In this document: positions 1 through 7,334 of the stretch, in pieces
Layout: every line of letters starts with the position of its first letter
Numbering within the stretch: the stretch's first letter is position 1
Position numbers and translations under genes: made by a program
Notes under the pieces: generated by a model
Seen by the model: the letters and a program-made list of their open reading frames with translations, nothing else
The model's database searches: none
What the model was told of the DNA's origin: nothing
Source: an uncultured Pelagibacteraceae bacterium
Lineage (GTDB): Bacteria; Pseudomonadota; Alphaproteobacteria; Pelagibacterales; Pelagibacteraceae
Direction of reading: 5' to 3'
Length of the DNA: 64,000 nt
Assembly (NCBI GenBank): GCA_902518185.1
Contig: CABYFG010000005.1
Coordinates: forward strand, 1 to 64,000

Positions 1-1445
1 TTACTACCATTACTACCAACATCGATGTGGTTTTTACCAAATCTAAACGCAAGCCCCTTAACACTACTCTCATTGCTAAGTTTATCCATACCAACAGTAA
101 TTGCATTTGTCCCTATTTTTCTACTTGAAGCAATGTCTGCGTCTCCTACTTTTCCAACTGCAATACTTCCTTCGCTCCAGTAAAATATATCCTTATCTTT
201 ATTTGCTGAGTTTTTTTCAACAGCTGATGCTTTAATCGCTTGAGTAAGTGATGCTAATTTTTGGTTAGTAAAGTTAATATCAATATTAAAATTTGTTAAA
301 TTTTGTTTATCTTTGTTTCTTCTGATCCATTTTAATCGATTTAAAACAGTATCTGTTGAGTGACCGATTGTTCTTGTTGCAAGTTCCATTTGAGCAATTG
401 CCATCCCAGTTCTAACGCTATTTTCTGTGATTGAAGAACATTTGCCAGTTACAACACTAAATGCACAAGCTAAATTATATTCAAATACTATCTCATCATT
501 ACGATTTATTGAAAACATTTTAGATCCATCTTTACTAAATGTAATATCATTTAGATCATCCTGATCTGAGTCGATAGCCTGCAAGTCTATTTGACCATCT
601 GAAGTTGCTGTAGATATATCAAATGCAACGTTAAGAGAATATTGTTCTACAAAAGAGTTAGCGCTATTTCCTTTATAAGATACAAATAGTCTTTTTCCAT
701 CGCTGGTAAATGTTATCCCAAAAGGGTTATGTGCTTGAAGTGAAATTGCTGTAGATGAGGCAAGAGTCAATGTGCTTAAATCATATGGAGTTGATAAACT
801 GTATTGTTTAATAGACTGGGGGTTCCCTGTCTCCCTTTCATTCATGGTCAGAAACATTTTTGTTCCATCATTAGTTATAAACATACCTTGGAGATTGTTA
901 TTATCATCAGTTGATCGATCCCCTATATTCGTACCGTTTTGAAGCGCATTTGTATCAACATCAACATCAGAGTGATATGTGCACGTTGAAATATCGTATG
1001 CAGTTGTTAGGTCTAATCTGTTAACGAAAGAAGTTTGTTTATCATTTAAGCCACGCTGCATCGTAAATATTTTCATTCCATCATTAGCGAATTTAAAACC
1101 TAGAGTGGCTCCAGTCGATCGATGGGAGCTAGAGTGATCTGGATCAACAACTGAACAACGTTCATCGTTACCAGCATAAGTCGCTGTTGAAATATCATAA
1201 GGTACAGAAAGCGTATACTCGTTTATTTTATCATCTGATCTATGAGCAGCAGTGTTATTTAGACCATTATGAAACGTTAAAAACATTTTTGTACCATCAT
1301 CGTTGAATTGAACAGTACCCATTTTATCTGCAGAACCAGGATCATTGAAAGTTCTTTTATCAATCTGTGTTACCATCGCAGCAAATGAATTAGAAAATGA
1401 TATTAGAAAGAAAAATATTATTAATATTTTTTTTACTAACATCAT
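1..1445 (-). CDS. Autotransporter-like outer-membrane protein, 5' part (truncated by window edge)
   Basis: I translated this frame by hand; it is open from a double ATG at 1445 to the left edge, so the ORF track does not list it. The product starts with a signal peptide (MMLVKKILIIFFFLISF..., likely cut after NSFA). The passenger holds about five repeats of some 55-75 residues, each with a DGTKMF-like strand (DGTKMFLT, DGMKIFTM, DGKRLFVS, DGSKMFSI) and most with YDISTATY-like strands (YDISTCTY, YDLSTLTL). This resembles a beta-propeller. From about residue 415 the text (YWSEGSIAVGKVGDADIASS, then GLAFRFGKNHIDVGSNGS) looks like the start of a type V autotransporter beta domain. The barrel itself lies outside the window. 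The likely role is a surface-displayed or secreted passenger; its ligand is unknown. Confidence 0.75.
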   Translation of the reverse strand, partial: MMLVKKILIIFFFLISFSNSFAAMVTQIDKRTFNDPGSADKMGTVQFNDDGTKMFLTFHNGLNNTAAHRSDDKINEYTLSVPYDISTATYAGNDERCSVVDPDHSSSHRSTGATLGFKFANDGMKIFTMQRGLNDKQTSFVNRLDLTTAYDISTCTYHSDVDVDTNALQNGTNIGDRSTDDNNNLQGMFITNDGTKMFLTMNERETGNPQSIKQYSLSTPYDLSTLTLASSTAISLQAHNPFGITFTSDGKRLFVSYKGNSANSFVEQYSLNVAFDISTATSDGQIDLQAIDSDQDDLNDITFSKDGSKMFSINRNDEIVFEYNLACAFSVVTGKCSSITENSVRTGMAIAQMELATRTIGHSTDTVLNRLKWIRRNKDKQNLTNFNIDINFTNQKLASLTQAIKASAVEKNSANKDKDIFYWSEGSIAVGKVGDADIASSRKIGTNAITVGMDKLSNESSVKGLAFRFGKNHIDVGSNGS

Positions 1446-1461
1446 AAAACTGAAATTTAAT

Positions 1462-1872
1462 TTATCCTATTATAGCGTCAAATATTTTAGGTGCCCATTT
1501 TTTAGCATCTTGAGAAGTGACGTGAAAATCAAATTTATCAGGTTTAACAAACATTTTATTTGTATCATCAAATCTACCTTCCTCAATTGTATCCACCCAA
1601 ACAACATAATCAGCTGGAAAAAGTTTCCTTGCCTCAGGAGTTGGACAAATAAAATCTGCAACAACATAATTTCCCCCCTCTTTTAATTTAAGGGCAAAAT
1701 CTGCCATTCTCTTTGCTTGTCTTTTTCTACCTTCCTCAGAAAAATCCCAATCATTAGCTGCTTTTCTAACCTCGTCAGCATTTAATCTTTTTGCCTTAAT
1801 CATAGGAGCTAACTCATTTGCTAATGTTGTTTTACCTGCTCCGGGTAATCCCATTATCAAAATTATTTTCAT
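1462..1872 (-). CDS. P-loop kinase, adenylylsulfate kinase (CysC)-like
   Basis: A protein of about 136 residues opens with a Walker A motif (GLPGAGKTT). It then shows a CysC-like layout: LNADEVRK, WDFSEEGRKRQAKRMADFA and VVADFICPTPEARK. In CysC this fold phosphorylates adenylylsulfate to PAPS. The protein is shorter than classic CysC (about 180-200) and no cysN/cysD lies nearby, so the substrate is uncertain; it may act on another small nucleotide or sugar. The ORF track begins at a TTG (1887), but the ATG at 1872 (MKIILIMGLPG) places the P-loop at the usual distance from the N terminus, so I use it. Confidence 0.7.
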   Translation of the reverse strand: MKIILIMGLPGAGKTTLANELAPMIKAKRLNADEVRKAANDWDFSEEGRKRQAKRMADFALKLKEGGNYVVADFICPTPEARKLFPADYVVWVDTIEEGRFDDTNKMFVKPDKFDFHVTSQDAKKWAPKIFDAIIG

Positions 1873-1917
1873 GTAAGTTTGTGACAATAAAAATCGATTC
1901 TATCAAGCTGAATTTCT

Positions 1918-1946
1918 TTGACAGCCTTTCCTAAAAGGATAATTAT
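1918..1946 (+). promoter_or_regulatory. Putative promoter of the MTHFR-like/DmdA-like operon
   Basis: A perfect TTGACA (1918-1923) is followed after 17 bases by AATTAT, with overlapping TAATTA. The -10 would end only seven bases before the ATG at 1953, and no Shine-Dalgarno sequence sits at a normal distance (AAAGGA is about 14 bases away). The transcript could therefore be leaderless or nearly so. This rests on motifs only. Confidence 0.35.
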
Positions 1947-1952
1947 CATCAA

Positions 1953-2681
1953 ATGAAATTTTCATTAGAAATTGGCCCTCAAACTGACCTTGATACAGTT
2001 CCAGATGTAAGAGATATTTATATAACAATGTTACCTGGTGGAGATTATAGAGAAACAGCTCAACAGGCAGTTGAGTTAGTAAAAAAAGGCTTCAATCCAG
2101 TACCCCATTTTCCTGCTCGTTCAATGCAAGATGAAAAACAGCTTAAAGATTATGTTTCTAGATGTAAAGATGGGGGTGTAAAAAAAGTTTTGGTAATCGG
2201 AGGTGGCAGAGAGCCAATGGGAAAGTTTGATAGCTCTTTCCAACTTTTGGAGACAGGTTATTTTGATAAGTTAACTATAGGAATAGCTGGACACCCAGAG
2301 GGGAGTCCTGATATATCGGATTCAGATTTAGAAAAAGCTATGAATGATAAAAAGCCTTATGCTGACTATATAGTAACTCAATGGTTACTTGATCCTCAGC
2401 CAATCATAGATTTTATTTCTAAACAAAGTATTCCAGTTCATGTGGGAATTACTGGTCCTCTAAAAATATCAAGCTTAATAAAATTTGCAAATATTGTTGG
2501 AGCAAAAAATTCTCTAAATTTTCTAAAGTCTAATTTTACTAAGGCATTGGACTTATTAAAACCTAAAGACCCTAATGATTTGATTGGAAAAATAAAATCA
2601 CATACTGAATTTTTCCATATTTATACATTCGGCGGCTTGAAGGAAACTAACAAGTGGTTGAAGGAGAATAACTATGTCTAA
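1953..2681 (+). CDS. Methylenetetrahydrofolate reductase-like protein (short form)
   Basis: The 242-residue protein resembles the TIM-barrel fold of MetF. PDVRDIYITMLPGGDY, PVPHFPARSM, GGVKKVLVIGGGREPMGKF and GIAGHPEGSPDI match conserved MTHFR segments. MetF interconverts 5,10-methylene-THF and 5-methyl-THF with FAD and NAD(P)H. It is about 50 residues shorter than typical bacterial MetF. Its last codons overlap the start of the DmdA-like gene by 8 bases, so the two are almost surely co-translated. With a THF-dependent demethylase as partner, it most likely runs in the oxidative direction on the methyl-THF produced, rather than serving methionine synthesis. That direction is inferred from context. 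Confidence 0.75.
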   Translation: MKFSLEIGPQTDLDTVPDVRDIYITMLPGGDYRETAQQAVELVKKGFNPVPHFPARSMQDEKQLKDYVSRCKDGGVKKVLVIGGGREPMGKFDSSFQLLETGYFDKLTIGIAGHPEGSPDISDSDLEKAMNDKKPYADYIVTQWLLDPQPIIDFISKQSIPVHVGITGPLKISSLIKFANIVGAKNSLNFLKSNFTKALDLLKPKDPNDLIGKIKSHTEFFHIYTFGGLKETNKWLKENNYV

Positions 2682-4032
2682 AGAATTTGATTATACAAAA
2701 TTAAAACACTTTACTTCAGTTGATCAATCAGATCGTGCAGTACCATATAACTTAAGACAAAGTGGACCAACTAAAGTTGAAATGCTTATTTCTACAAGAG
2801 TTAGAAAGTCTCCGTATTGGCATTTATCGATGCAAGCTGGATGTTGGAGAGCAACAGTATATAATCGTATTTATCATCCCAGAGGTTATGTAAAACCTGA
2901 GGATGGTGGAGCAATGGTCGAGTATGATGCAATTGTTAATCACGTTACAATGTGGAACGTAGCTGTTGAAAGACAAATAAAAGTTAAAGGCCCTGATGCG
3001 GAAAAGTTTGTTGATTATGTAATTACAAGAGATGCAACTAAAATTTCTCCAATGAGAGCGCGTTACGTTATTTTATGTAATGCTTACGGCGGTGTATTAA
3101 ATGATCCAATCCTTCTTAGAATTTCAAAAGATGAGTTTTGGTTTTCATTGTCAGACTCTGATATTGGTATGTATTTGCAAGGCGTAAATGCTGATGGAAA
3201 ATTTAATTGTAAAATAGAAGAAACTGACCATTGTCCTGTTCAAATTCAAGGACCAAAATCAAAAGCTTTAATGAAAGATCTTTGTGGAGATCAGTTTGAT
3301 TTAGATAATATGCCCTTCTATGGACTAGCTGAGGCAAAAATTGGTGGTAGAAGTTGTGTAATATCCCAATCTGGTTTTTCTGGTGAAGCTGGATATGAAA
3401 TTTATTTAAGAAATGCAACTCTATATGCAGATGACATGTGGAATGCAGTTCTCGAGGCTGGTAAAAAACATAACTTAATGGTTATTGCACCAGCACATCA
3501 TAGAAGAATTCAAGCTGGAATTCTTTCATGGGGACAGGATATGGATCAACAACATAATCCTTTTCAATGTAATCTTGGATATCAAGTTTCATTATCTGGA
3601 AAAGGTGAATGGAATAAAAAAGCAGATTACGTTGGTAAAGAAGTTTTAGAAAAAATGGGTAAAGATATAAAAGCTGGCAAAAAACCATACAAACTACAAC
3701 TTGTTGGGTTTGAACTTGGTGGAAAACCAATTGAAGATTATGCTCCAGATTTTTGGCTTGTATCGAGTGAAAATGGTGGTGAACCAATAGGTTTTTTAAC
3801 CTCTCCTTGGTATCATCCAGAAAAAAAAATAAATATAGCAATGGGATATGTTCCTTTTGATGGAAGTTTAAATCCTAATGGTTTTCCTAAAAATAAAGTT
3901 GGAACTAAATTTAAAGTTCACCTACCTGAAAAATACTCTGAAACTCCAGGTAAACCTGTGGATGCTGTAACAGTAGACATACCGTTTAAAGAGTCTTATA
4001 ACGCAAATACTAGAGAAGTAGTTAAAGGTTGA
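2674..4032 (+). CDS. DmdA/GcvT-family tetrahydrofolate-dependent demethylase-like protein
   Basis: The 452-residue protein belongs to the aminomethyltransferase (GcvT) superfamily and looks closest to the DMSP demethylase branch. The N terminus carries ISTRVRKSPYW, then MWNVAVERQIKVKGPDAEKFVDYVITRD, ILLRISKDEFWFSLSDSDIGMYLQG and VQIQGPKSKALMKDLCGD, a layout I know from DmdA. It is about 80 residues longer than DmdA (about 370), with the extra length spread over both ends. Members move a methyl or methylene group from a substrate to THF. The substrate here is unknown; DMSP, betaine derivatives or methylated aromatics are possible. The overlapping MTHFR-like gene would process the methyl-THF formed. 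Confidence 0.75.
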   Translation: MSKEFDYTKLKHFTSVDQSDRAVPYNLRQSGPTKVEMLISTRVRKSPYWHLSMQAGCWRATVYNRIYHPRGYVKPEDGGAMVEYDAIVNHVTMWNVAVERQIKVKGPDAEKFVDYVITRDATKISPMRARYVILCNAYGGVLNDPILLRISKDEFWFSLSDSDIGMYLQGVNADGKFNCKIEETDHCPVQIQGPKSKALMKDLCGDQFDLDNMPFYGLAEAKIGGRSCVISQSGFSGEAGYEIYLRNATLYADDMWNAVLEAGKKHNLMVIAPAHHRRIQAGILSWGQDMDQQHNPFQCNLGYQVSLSGKGEWNKKADYVGKEVLEKMGKDIKAGKKPYKLQLVGFELGGKPIEDYAPDFWLVSSENGGEPIGFLTSPWYHPEKKINIAMGYVPFDGSLNPNGFPKNKVGTKFKVHLPEKYSETPGKPVDAVTVDIPFKESYNANTREVVKG

Positions 4033-4059
4033 AAGTATATACTCCTCACATAGGAGATC

Positions 4060-4164
4060 ATGACTAAAGGATTTTTAATAGCTATTTGCATTATCATAGC
4101 TATTGCTTTATTAATCTTTCCATTAATTGTTTCTTATAAAGAACAAAAAAATAAAAAAAAATAA
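4060..4164 (+). CDS. 34-residue single-span membrane microprotein
   Basis: This gene is too short for the ORF track. It encodes MTKGFLIAICIIIAIALLIF... with one hydrophobic helix and a lysine-rich tail (KEQKNKKK), suggesting N-out or N-in insertion with a positive cytoplasmic end. A Shine-Dalgarno sequence (AGGAG, 4052-4056) is well placed before the ATG. Its stop codon directly abuts the ATG of the YIP1-like gene. The family is unknown to me. The Shine-Dalgarno pairs with a CTCCT five bases upstream, so the site may be partly folded. Confidence 0.6.
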   Translation: MTKGFLIAICIIIAIALLIFPLIVSYKEQKNKKK

Positions 4165-4707
4165 ATGTTTGGTGAATTTCTTAATATTGTATTTAAGTCC
4201 ATTAAGTTAGATAAATCTCTTTATACTGATAATAGAAATTTTGGTGAGGCATCAATATATTTTGCAGGATTGATAATGATTTTAGATGGAGTAGCTGGAG
4301 CTGTTGCTGCTAATACAATTATGAAAACTGCAATAGGCATGTCTGGTTTAACTGCGATCCTTACATGGTTTGTTTGGGCCATTTTTATTTATGTAATTGG
4401 TGTAAAACTTTTTCCAGATAAACAAACTAAAGTTCCATTTAAAAAAGTTTTGACTGCGGTTGGTTATGCTCATGCTCCAGGACTATTAAGATTTTTTGCT
4501 GTCACTCCAGAATTGATGATACCTATTATTTTCCTTACACAATTTTGGATTTTTGCTGCTTTGATAATTTCAATTAAACAAATATTAAACTTAAAATCAA
4601 ACTTAAAATCTTTTGGTATTGTATTCCTATCCTTTTTAATTATTGCGTTTCTATCAATATCGTTTGTCATGAGCAGAATGAATATGATGCCAGTTAATCA
4701 CATCTAA
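4165..4707 (+). CDS. YIP1-family integral membrane protein
   Basis: The 180-residue protein has about five predicted membrane segments. It carries the YIP1-type pattern (FKKVLTAVGYAHAPGLLRFF in the middle, WIFAALIISIKQ after it), where a conserved GYA-x-xP/APG stretch lies between helices. Bacterial YIP1-domain proteins have no agreed function; roles in membrane organisation have been suggested for the family. It follows the 34-residue microprotein without a gap, and they are probably co-expressed. At its 3' end it overlaps a convergent small gene by 4 bases. Confidence 0.7.
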   Translation: MFGEFLNIVFKSIKLDKSLYTDNRNFGEASIYFAGLIMILDGVAGAVAANTIMKTAIGMSGLTAILTWFVWAIFIYVIGVKLFPDKQTKVPFKKVLTAVGYAHAPGLLRFFAVTPELMIPIIFLTQFWIFAALIISIKQILNLKSNLKSFGIVFLSFLIIAFLSISFVMSRMNMMPVNHI

Positions 4708-4865
4708 ACTGGAAATATTGTTTTCGAAATTCTGCAAGACTCACAAATTTTAAATCCTATCAATATAAGATTTTGTGAAACACTCTTATGTTCTTTTTTA
4801 CATTCAGAGCAAATATCGTTTAATTCATCAAAAACTTTTTTTTTTATTTCTTTATTTTCAGTCAT
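4704..4865 (-). CDS. 53-residue protein with two CxxC motifs (putative zinc-binding)
   Basis: The ORF track misses this short frame. It runs from the ATG at 4865 to TAG at 4704 and encodes MTENKEIKKKVFDELNDICSECKKEH... with CSEC near residue 19 and CESC near residue 41. Paired CxxC motifs about 20 residues apart suggest a zinc ribbon or rubredoxin-like knuckle. It has its own strand between YIP1 and purE and overlaps YIP1 by 4 bases tail to tail. No family was recognised; support is the open frame, the clean Cys pattern and the otherwise empty gap. Confidence 0.5.
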   Translation of the reverse strand: MTENKEIKKKVFDELNDICSECKKEHKSVSQNLILIGFKICESCRISKTIFPV

Positions 4866-4905
4866 GACTTATTGTATTGAAATAATAATTATATGAAAAT
4901 AAATC

Positions 4906-5397
4906 ATGAATAAAAATAAAAATCTCAAAGTTTCTGTGATTATGGGAAGTCAGTCTGACTACAAAACGATGAAATTAACCATTAAGGTTTTGAAAATAAT
5001 GGGTATTAAATTTGAAACCAAAATAATATCAGCTCACAGAACGCCACAAAGAATGTACGATTATGCTATATCTGCGTTAAGAAATAATATTGGGGTAATA
5101 ATAGCTGGAGCAGGTGGATCAGCTCATCTTCCTGGAATGATTTCAGCGCTCACGTCACTTCCAGTTTTGGGTGTGCCCATAGAGAGTAAAAAGTTAAAAG
5201 GCATTGATAGTTTACTCTCCATTGCTCAAATGCCTAAAGGAATACCGGTAGGCACCCTAGCTATCGGAGAAGATGGGGCGATTAATGCAGGACTACTCGC
5301 AGCATCAATTATTGCAAATCATGACCATAAAGTAAAAAAAAAACTTAATAAGTGGCGTTTATCTCAAACTAAATCTGTTAAAAAGAAGCCCAAGTAA
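4906..5397 (+). CDS. purE: N5-carboxyaminoimidazole ribonucleotide mutase PurE
   Basis: This is class I PurE, which converts N5-CAIR to CAIR in purine synthesis. The family core is complete: VIMGSQSDYKTM near the N terminus, IISAHRTPQRM, VIIAGAGGSAHLPGM, and IPVGTLAIGEDGAINAGLLA. Length (163) is normal, with a lysine-rich tail. purK follows after 13 bases, giving the usual purE-purK pair that replaces ATP-independent carboxylation of AIR. Confidence 0.95.
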   Translation: MNKNKNLKVSVIMGSQSDYKTMKLTIKVLKIMGIKFETKIISAHRTPQRMYDYAISALRNNIGVIIAGAGGSAHLPGMISALTSLPVLGVPIESKKLKGIDSLLSIAQMPKGIPVGTLAIGEDGAINAGLLAASIIANHDHKVKKKLNKWRLSQTKSVKKKPK

Positions 5398-5410
5398 ATA
5401 TTATCAAGTA

Positions 5411-6448
5411 ATGAAATTAGGTATCATAGGTGGTGGTCAATTAGGTAGCTTACTTTGTCAAGCTGCAAAAAAATTAAATATAAAAACTATAGTTTTTTGT
5501 GACGATATAGATGCACCTGCACAAAATTTCTCAGATGAGTTTATATTTGCAAAATATAATGATAAAATAAAGATTAAAGAATTTGTTAGTAAAGTTGATG
5601 TAATTACATTTGAATTCGAAAATATTCCTTACGATACTTTAAATGAGATGAATAAATCAAAAAAAGTTTTACCAAAACCATCCGTAAACAGACTTATCCA
5701 ACATCGACTAGCGGAAAAAGATTTTATCAATAAGTTAAATATTAGAACTACAAGATATGTATCTATAGAGAAAAAATCTGATTTAGAAACTTTAGAGGAT
5801 TTTTTTCCGGGCATACTTAAAACAACTACAATGGGTTACGATGGTAAGGGCCAATATCCCATAAACAAAATGGAAGATTTAAATTTACTAAATATTGATT
5901 TTTCAAAAGAATACATTTTAGAAAAAATTGTAAAACTTAAAAAAGAAATATCAGTTATTATTACTAGATTTGGAAATAACAGCTATGAAATTTATGAGCC
6001 TATCGAAAATACTCACGAGGAACAAATATTAAAATATTCTCAAATACCAGCTCAGATAAATGAAAAAATATTTAATCTGTCTAAAGAATGGGCAACTACC
6101 ATTGCAGAAGAATTAAAATTTGTTGGTACATTATGTGTTGAATTTTTTATTGACAGAAATGATAATCTATATGTGAATGAAATTGCACCTAGAGTTCACA
6201 ATTCTGGTCATTTAACCATCAATGCATATAATGTAAGTCAATTTGAAAACCACATAAGAGCTATTTGCTCACTTGAAAAAATAGAATTAAAAAAATTATC
6301 AAATGCAAAAATGGTAAATTTAATTGGAAATCAAATTTTACCTTACAGAGAAAATTTAAGTCTAAAACAGAATGAATTTTTTTTTGATTATCTTAAAAGA
6401 GAGGTCAAAACTAAAAGAAAAATGGGTCATATAACAACTTTGATATAA
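5411..6448 (+). CDS. purK: N5-carboxyaminoimidazole ribonucleotide synthase PurK
   Basis: An ATP-grasp enzyme that carboxylates AIR with bicarbonate and ATP to give N5-CAIR for PurE. It starts with a dinucleotide-like GIIGGGQLGSLLCQAAKKL, has the lid region TTTMGYDGKGQYPI, and ends the grasp core with LCVEFFIDRNDNLYVNEIAPRVHNSGH. Its 345 residues match family length. The stop codon directly abuts the ATG of the acetyltransferase gene, so all three are probably one transcript. Confidence 0.95.
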   Translation: MKLGIIGGGQLGSLLCQAAKKLNIKTIVFCDDIDAPAQNFSDEFIFAKYNDKIKIKEFVSKVDVITFEFENIPYDTLNEMNKSKKVLPKPSVNRLIQHRLAEKDFINKLNIRTTRYVSIEKKSDLETLEDFFPGILKTTTMGYDGKGQYPINKMEDLNLLNIDFSKEYILEKIVKLKKEISVIITRFGNNSYEIYEPIENTHEEQILKYSQIPAQINEKIFNLSKEWATTIAEELKFVGTLCVEFFIDRNDNLYVNEIAPRVHNSGHLTINAYNVSQFENHIRAICSLEKIELKKLSNAKMVNLIGNQILPYRENLSLKQNEFFFDYLKREVKTKRKMGHITTLI

Positions 6449-6916
6449 ATGATTACATCAATTGAGGGAAATTTTGATAACTTGGAAGTCAATAATCTTT
6501 TAAAAAAACATTTCATTGAATTAAGAGCTGCTTCACCAGAGGGAAGTGCACACGTATTAGATATACCTGGTTTAAAAGAAAGTTCGATTAAGTTTTGGAG
6601 TTTGTGGGAGAATGAAAAACTTATTGGTTGTGGAGCGTTAAAATTACTTAGTGATGAGCATGGTGAATTTAAATCTATTCGAGTACACGATAGATTTAGA
6701 AAAAAAGGATATGGTATAAAAATTATCGAACATCTTATTAATAAAGCAAGGAAGCTCAATGTGAAAAGATTAAGTATTGAAACAGGAGCAGGGGCATTCT
6801 TTAATCCTGCTAGAAAACTCTTTAAAAAATGTAATTTTAAGCCTTGTAAACCTTTCGCCCATTATAAAGAGGACATAAATTCAATTTATTTAACTAAGTT
6901 TATAAACCACGATTGA
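6449..6916 (+). CDS. GNAT-family N-acetyltransferase
   Basis: A 155-residue single-domain GNAT. It shows the acetyl-CoA binding motif as RVHDRFRKKGYGIKIIEHLI (R/Q-x-x-G-x-G/A type), preceded by IGCGALKLLSDEHGEFKSI and followed by RLSIETGAGAFFNPARKLFKKCNFKPC. This arrangement is common in PaiA/YsnE-like putative acetyltransferases. The substrate cannot be told from sequence. It directly abuts purK, which suggests shared transcription rather than a role in purine synthesis. Confidence 0.85.
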   Translation: MITSIEGNFDNLEVNNLLKKHFIELRAASPEGSAHVLDIPGLKESSIKFWSLWENEKLIGCGALKLLSDEHGEFKSIRVHDRFRKKGYGIKIIEHLINKARKLNVKRLSIETGAGAFFNPARKLFKKCNFKPCKPFAHYKEDINSIYLTKFINHD

Positions 6917-6946
6917 GATAAAAATTTAATAAAATCTCTAATTTTG

Positions 6947-6973
6947 TTGACAAAACCCAATAAATTCTAAAGA
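6947..6973 (+). promoter_or_regulatory. Putative promoter of the cold-shock gene
   Basis: A perfect TTGACA at 6947-6952 lies upstream of the cold-shock gene. The best -10 is TAAAGA at 6968-6973 with a short 15-base spacer; a TAAGAT at 6978 is too far. The implied 5' leader is about 50 bases. Confidence 0.3.
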
Positions 6974-6981
6974 AAGCTAAG

Positions 6982-7001
6982 ATTACTTAATTATAAGTAA
7001 T
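6982..7001 (+). promoter_or_regulatory. Hairpin in the cold-shock gene leader
   Basis: ATTACTT and AAGTAAT form a perfect 7-base stem around a 6-base loop, about 30 bases before the cold-shock ATG. Cold-shock mRNAs in other bacteria are controlled by leader folding, so this weak AT stem could be temperature sensitive. That is an inference; AT-rich DNA also produces such stems by chance. Confidence 0.25.
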
Positions 7002-7030
7002 TAATTAACTAACAAATAATAAGAAAAAAT

Positions 7031-7237
7031 ATGAGTCTACAAGGAAAAGTAAAATGGTTCAATCCAACTAAAGGTTTTGGTTTTATTGAGCGTGATGATA
7101 AAGAAAAAGATGTGTTCGTACATGTCTCTGCTGTTAGAGACGCGGGTATGAATGGTTTAAATGAAGGTCAAGCATTGACTTTCGATGTTGAAGATGGTCC
7201 AAAAGGTCCTTCAGCAGTTAATCTAAAAACTGCATAA
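7031..7237 (+). CDS. Cold-shock domain protein (CspA family)
   Basis: A 68-residue single cold-shock domain. [19 protein letters not shown] carries RNP1 (KGFGFI) and DVFVHVSAV carries RNP2 (VFVH). Such OB-fold proteins bind single-stranded RNA and DNA and melt mRNA structure, or act as general RNA chaperones. It appears monocistronic: it has its own promoter-like TTGACA upstream and an inverted repeat downstream. Confidence 0.95.
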   Translation: MSLQGKVKWFNPTKGFGFIERDDKEKDVFVHVSAVRDAGMNGLNEGQALTFDVEDGPKGPSAVNLKTA

Positions 7238-7252
7238 TTTTCATTAATAATT

Positions 7253-7313
7253 TATTGGCTAAAATAATTTAAATTCTTAGATAGAAAATTTACATACCTT
7301 TTTTTAGCCAATA
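7253..7313. terminator. Long-loop inverted repeat downstream of the cold-shock gene
   Basis: TATTGGCTAAAA (7253-7264) and TTTTAGCCAATA (7302-7313) are perfect 12-base complements separated by 37 bases, filling the gap before the racemase gene. It could act as a 3' stem or terminator; the long loop and no clean U-run after the stem make this uncertain. Confidence 0.35.
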
Positions 7314-7334
7314 TTTTATTAAAATATTAATATT

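Noticed and set aside
1345-1686. Track ORF of 113 aa on the + strand
   Set aside because: It is a shadow across the start of the autotransporter and the P-loop kinase, both on the minus strand; its composition is not protein-like.
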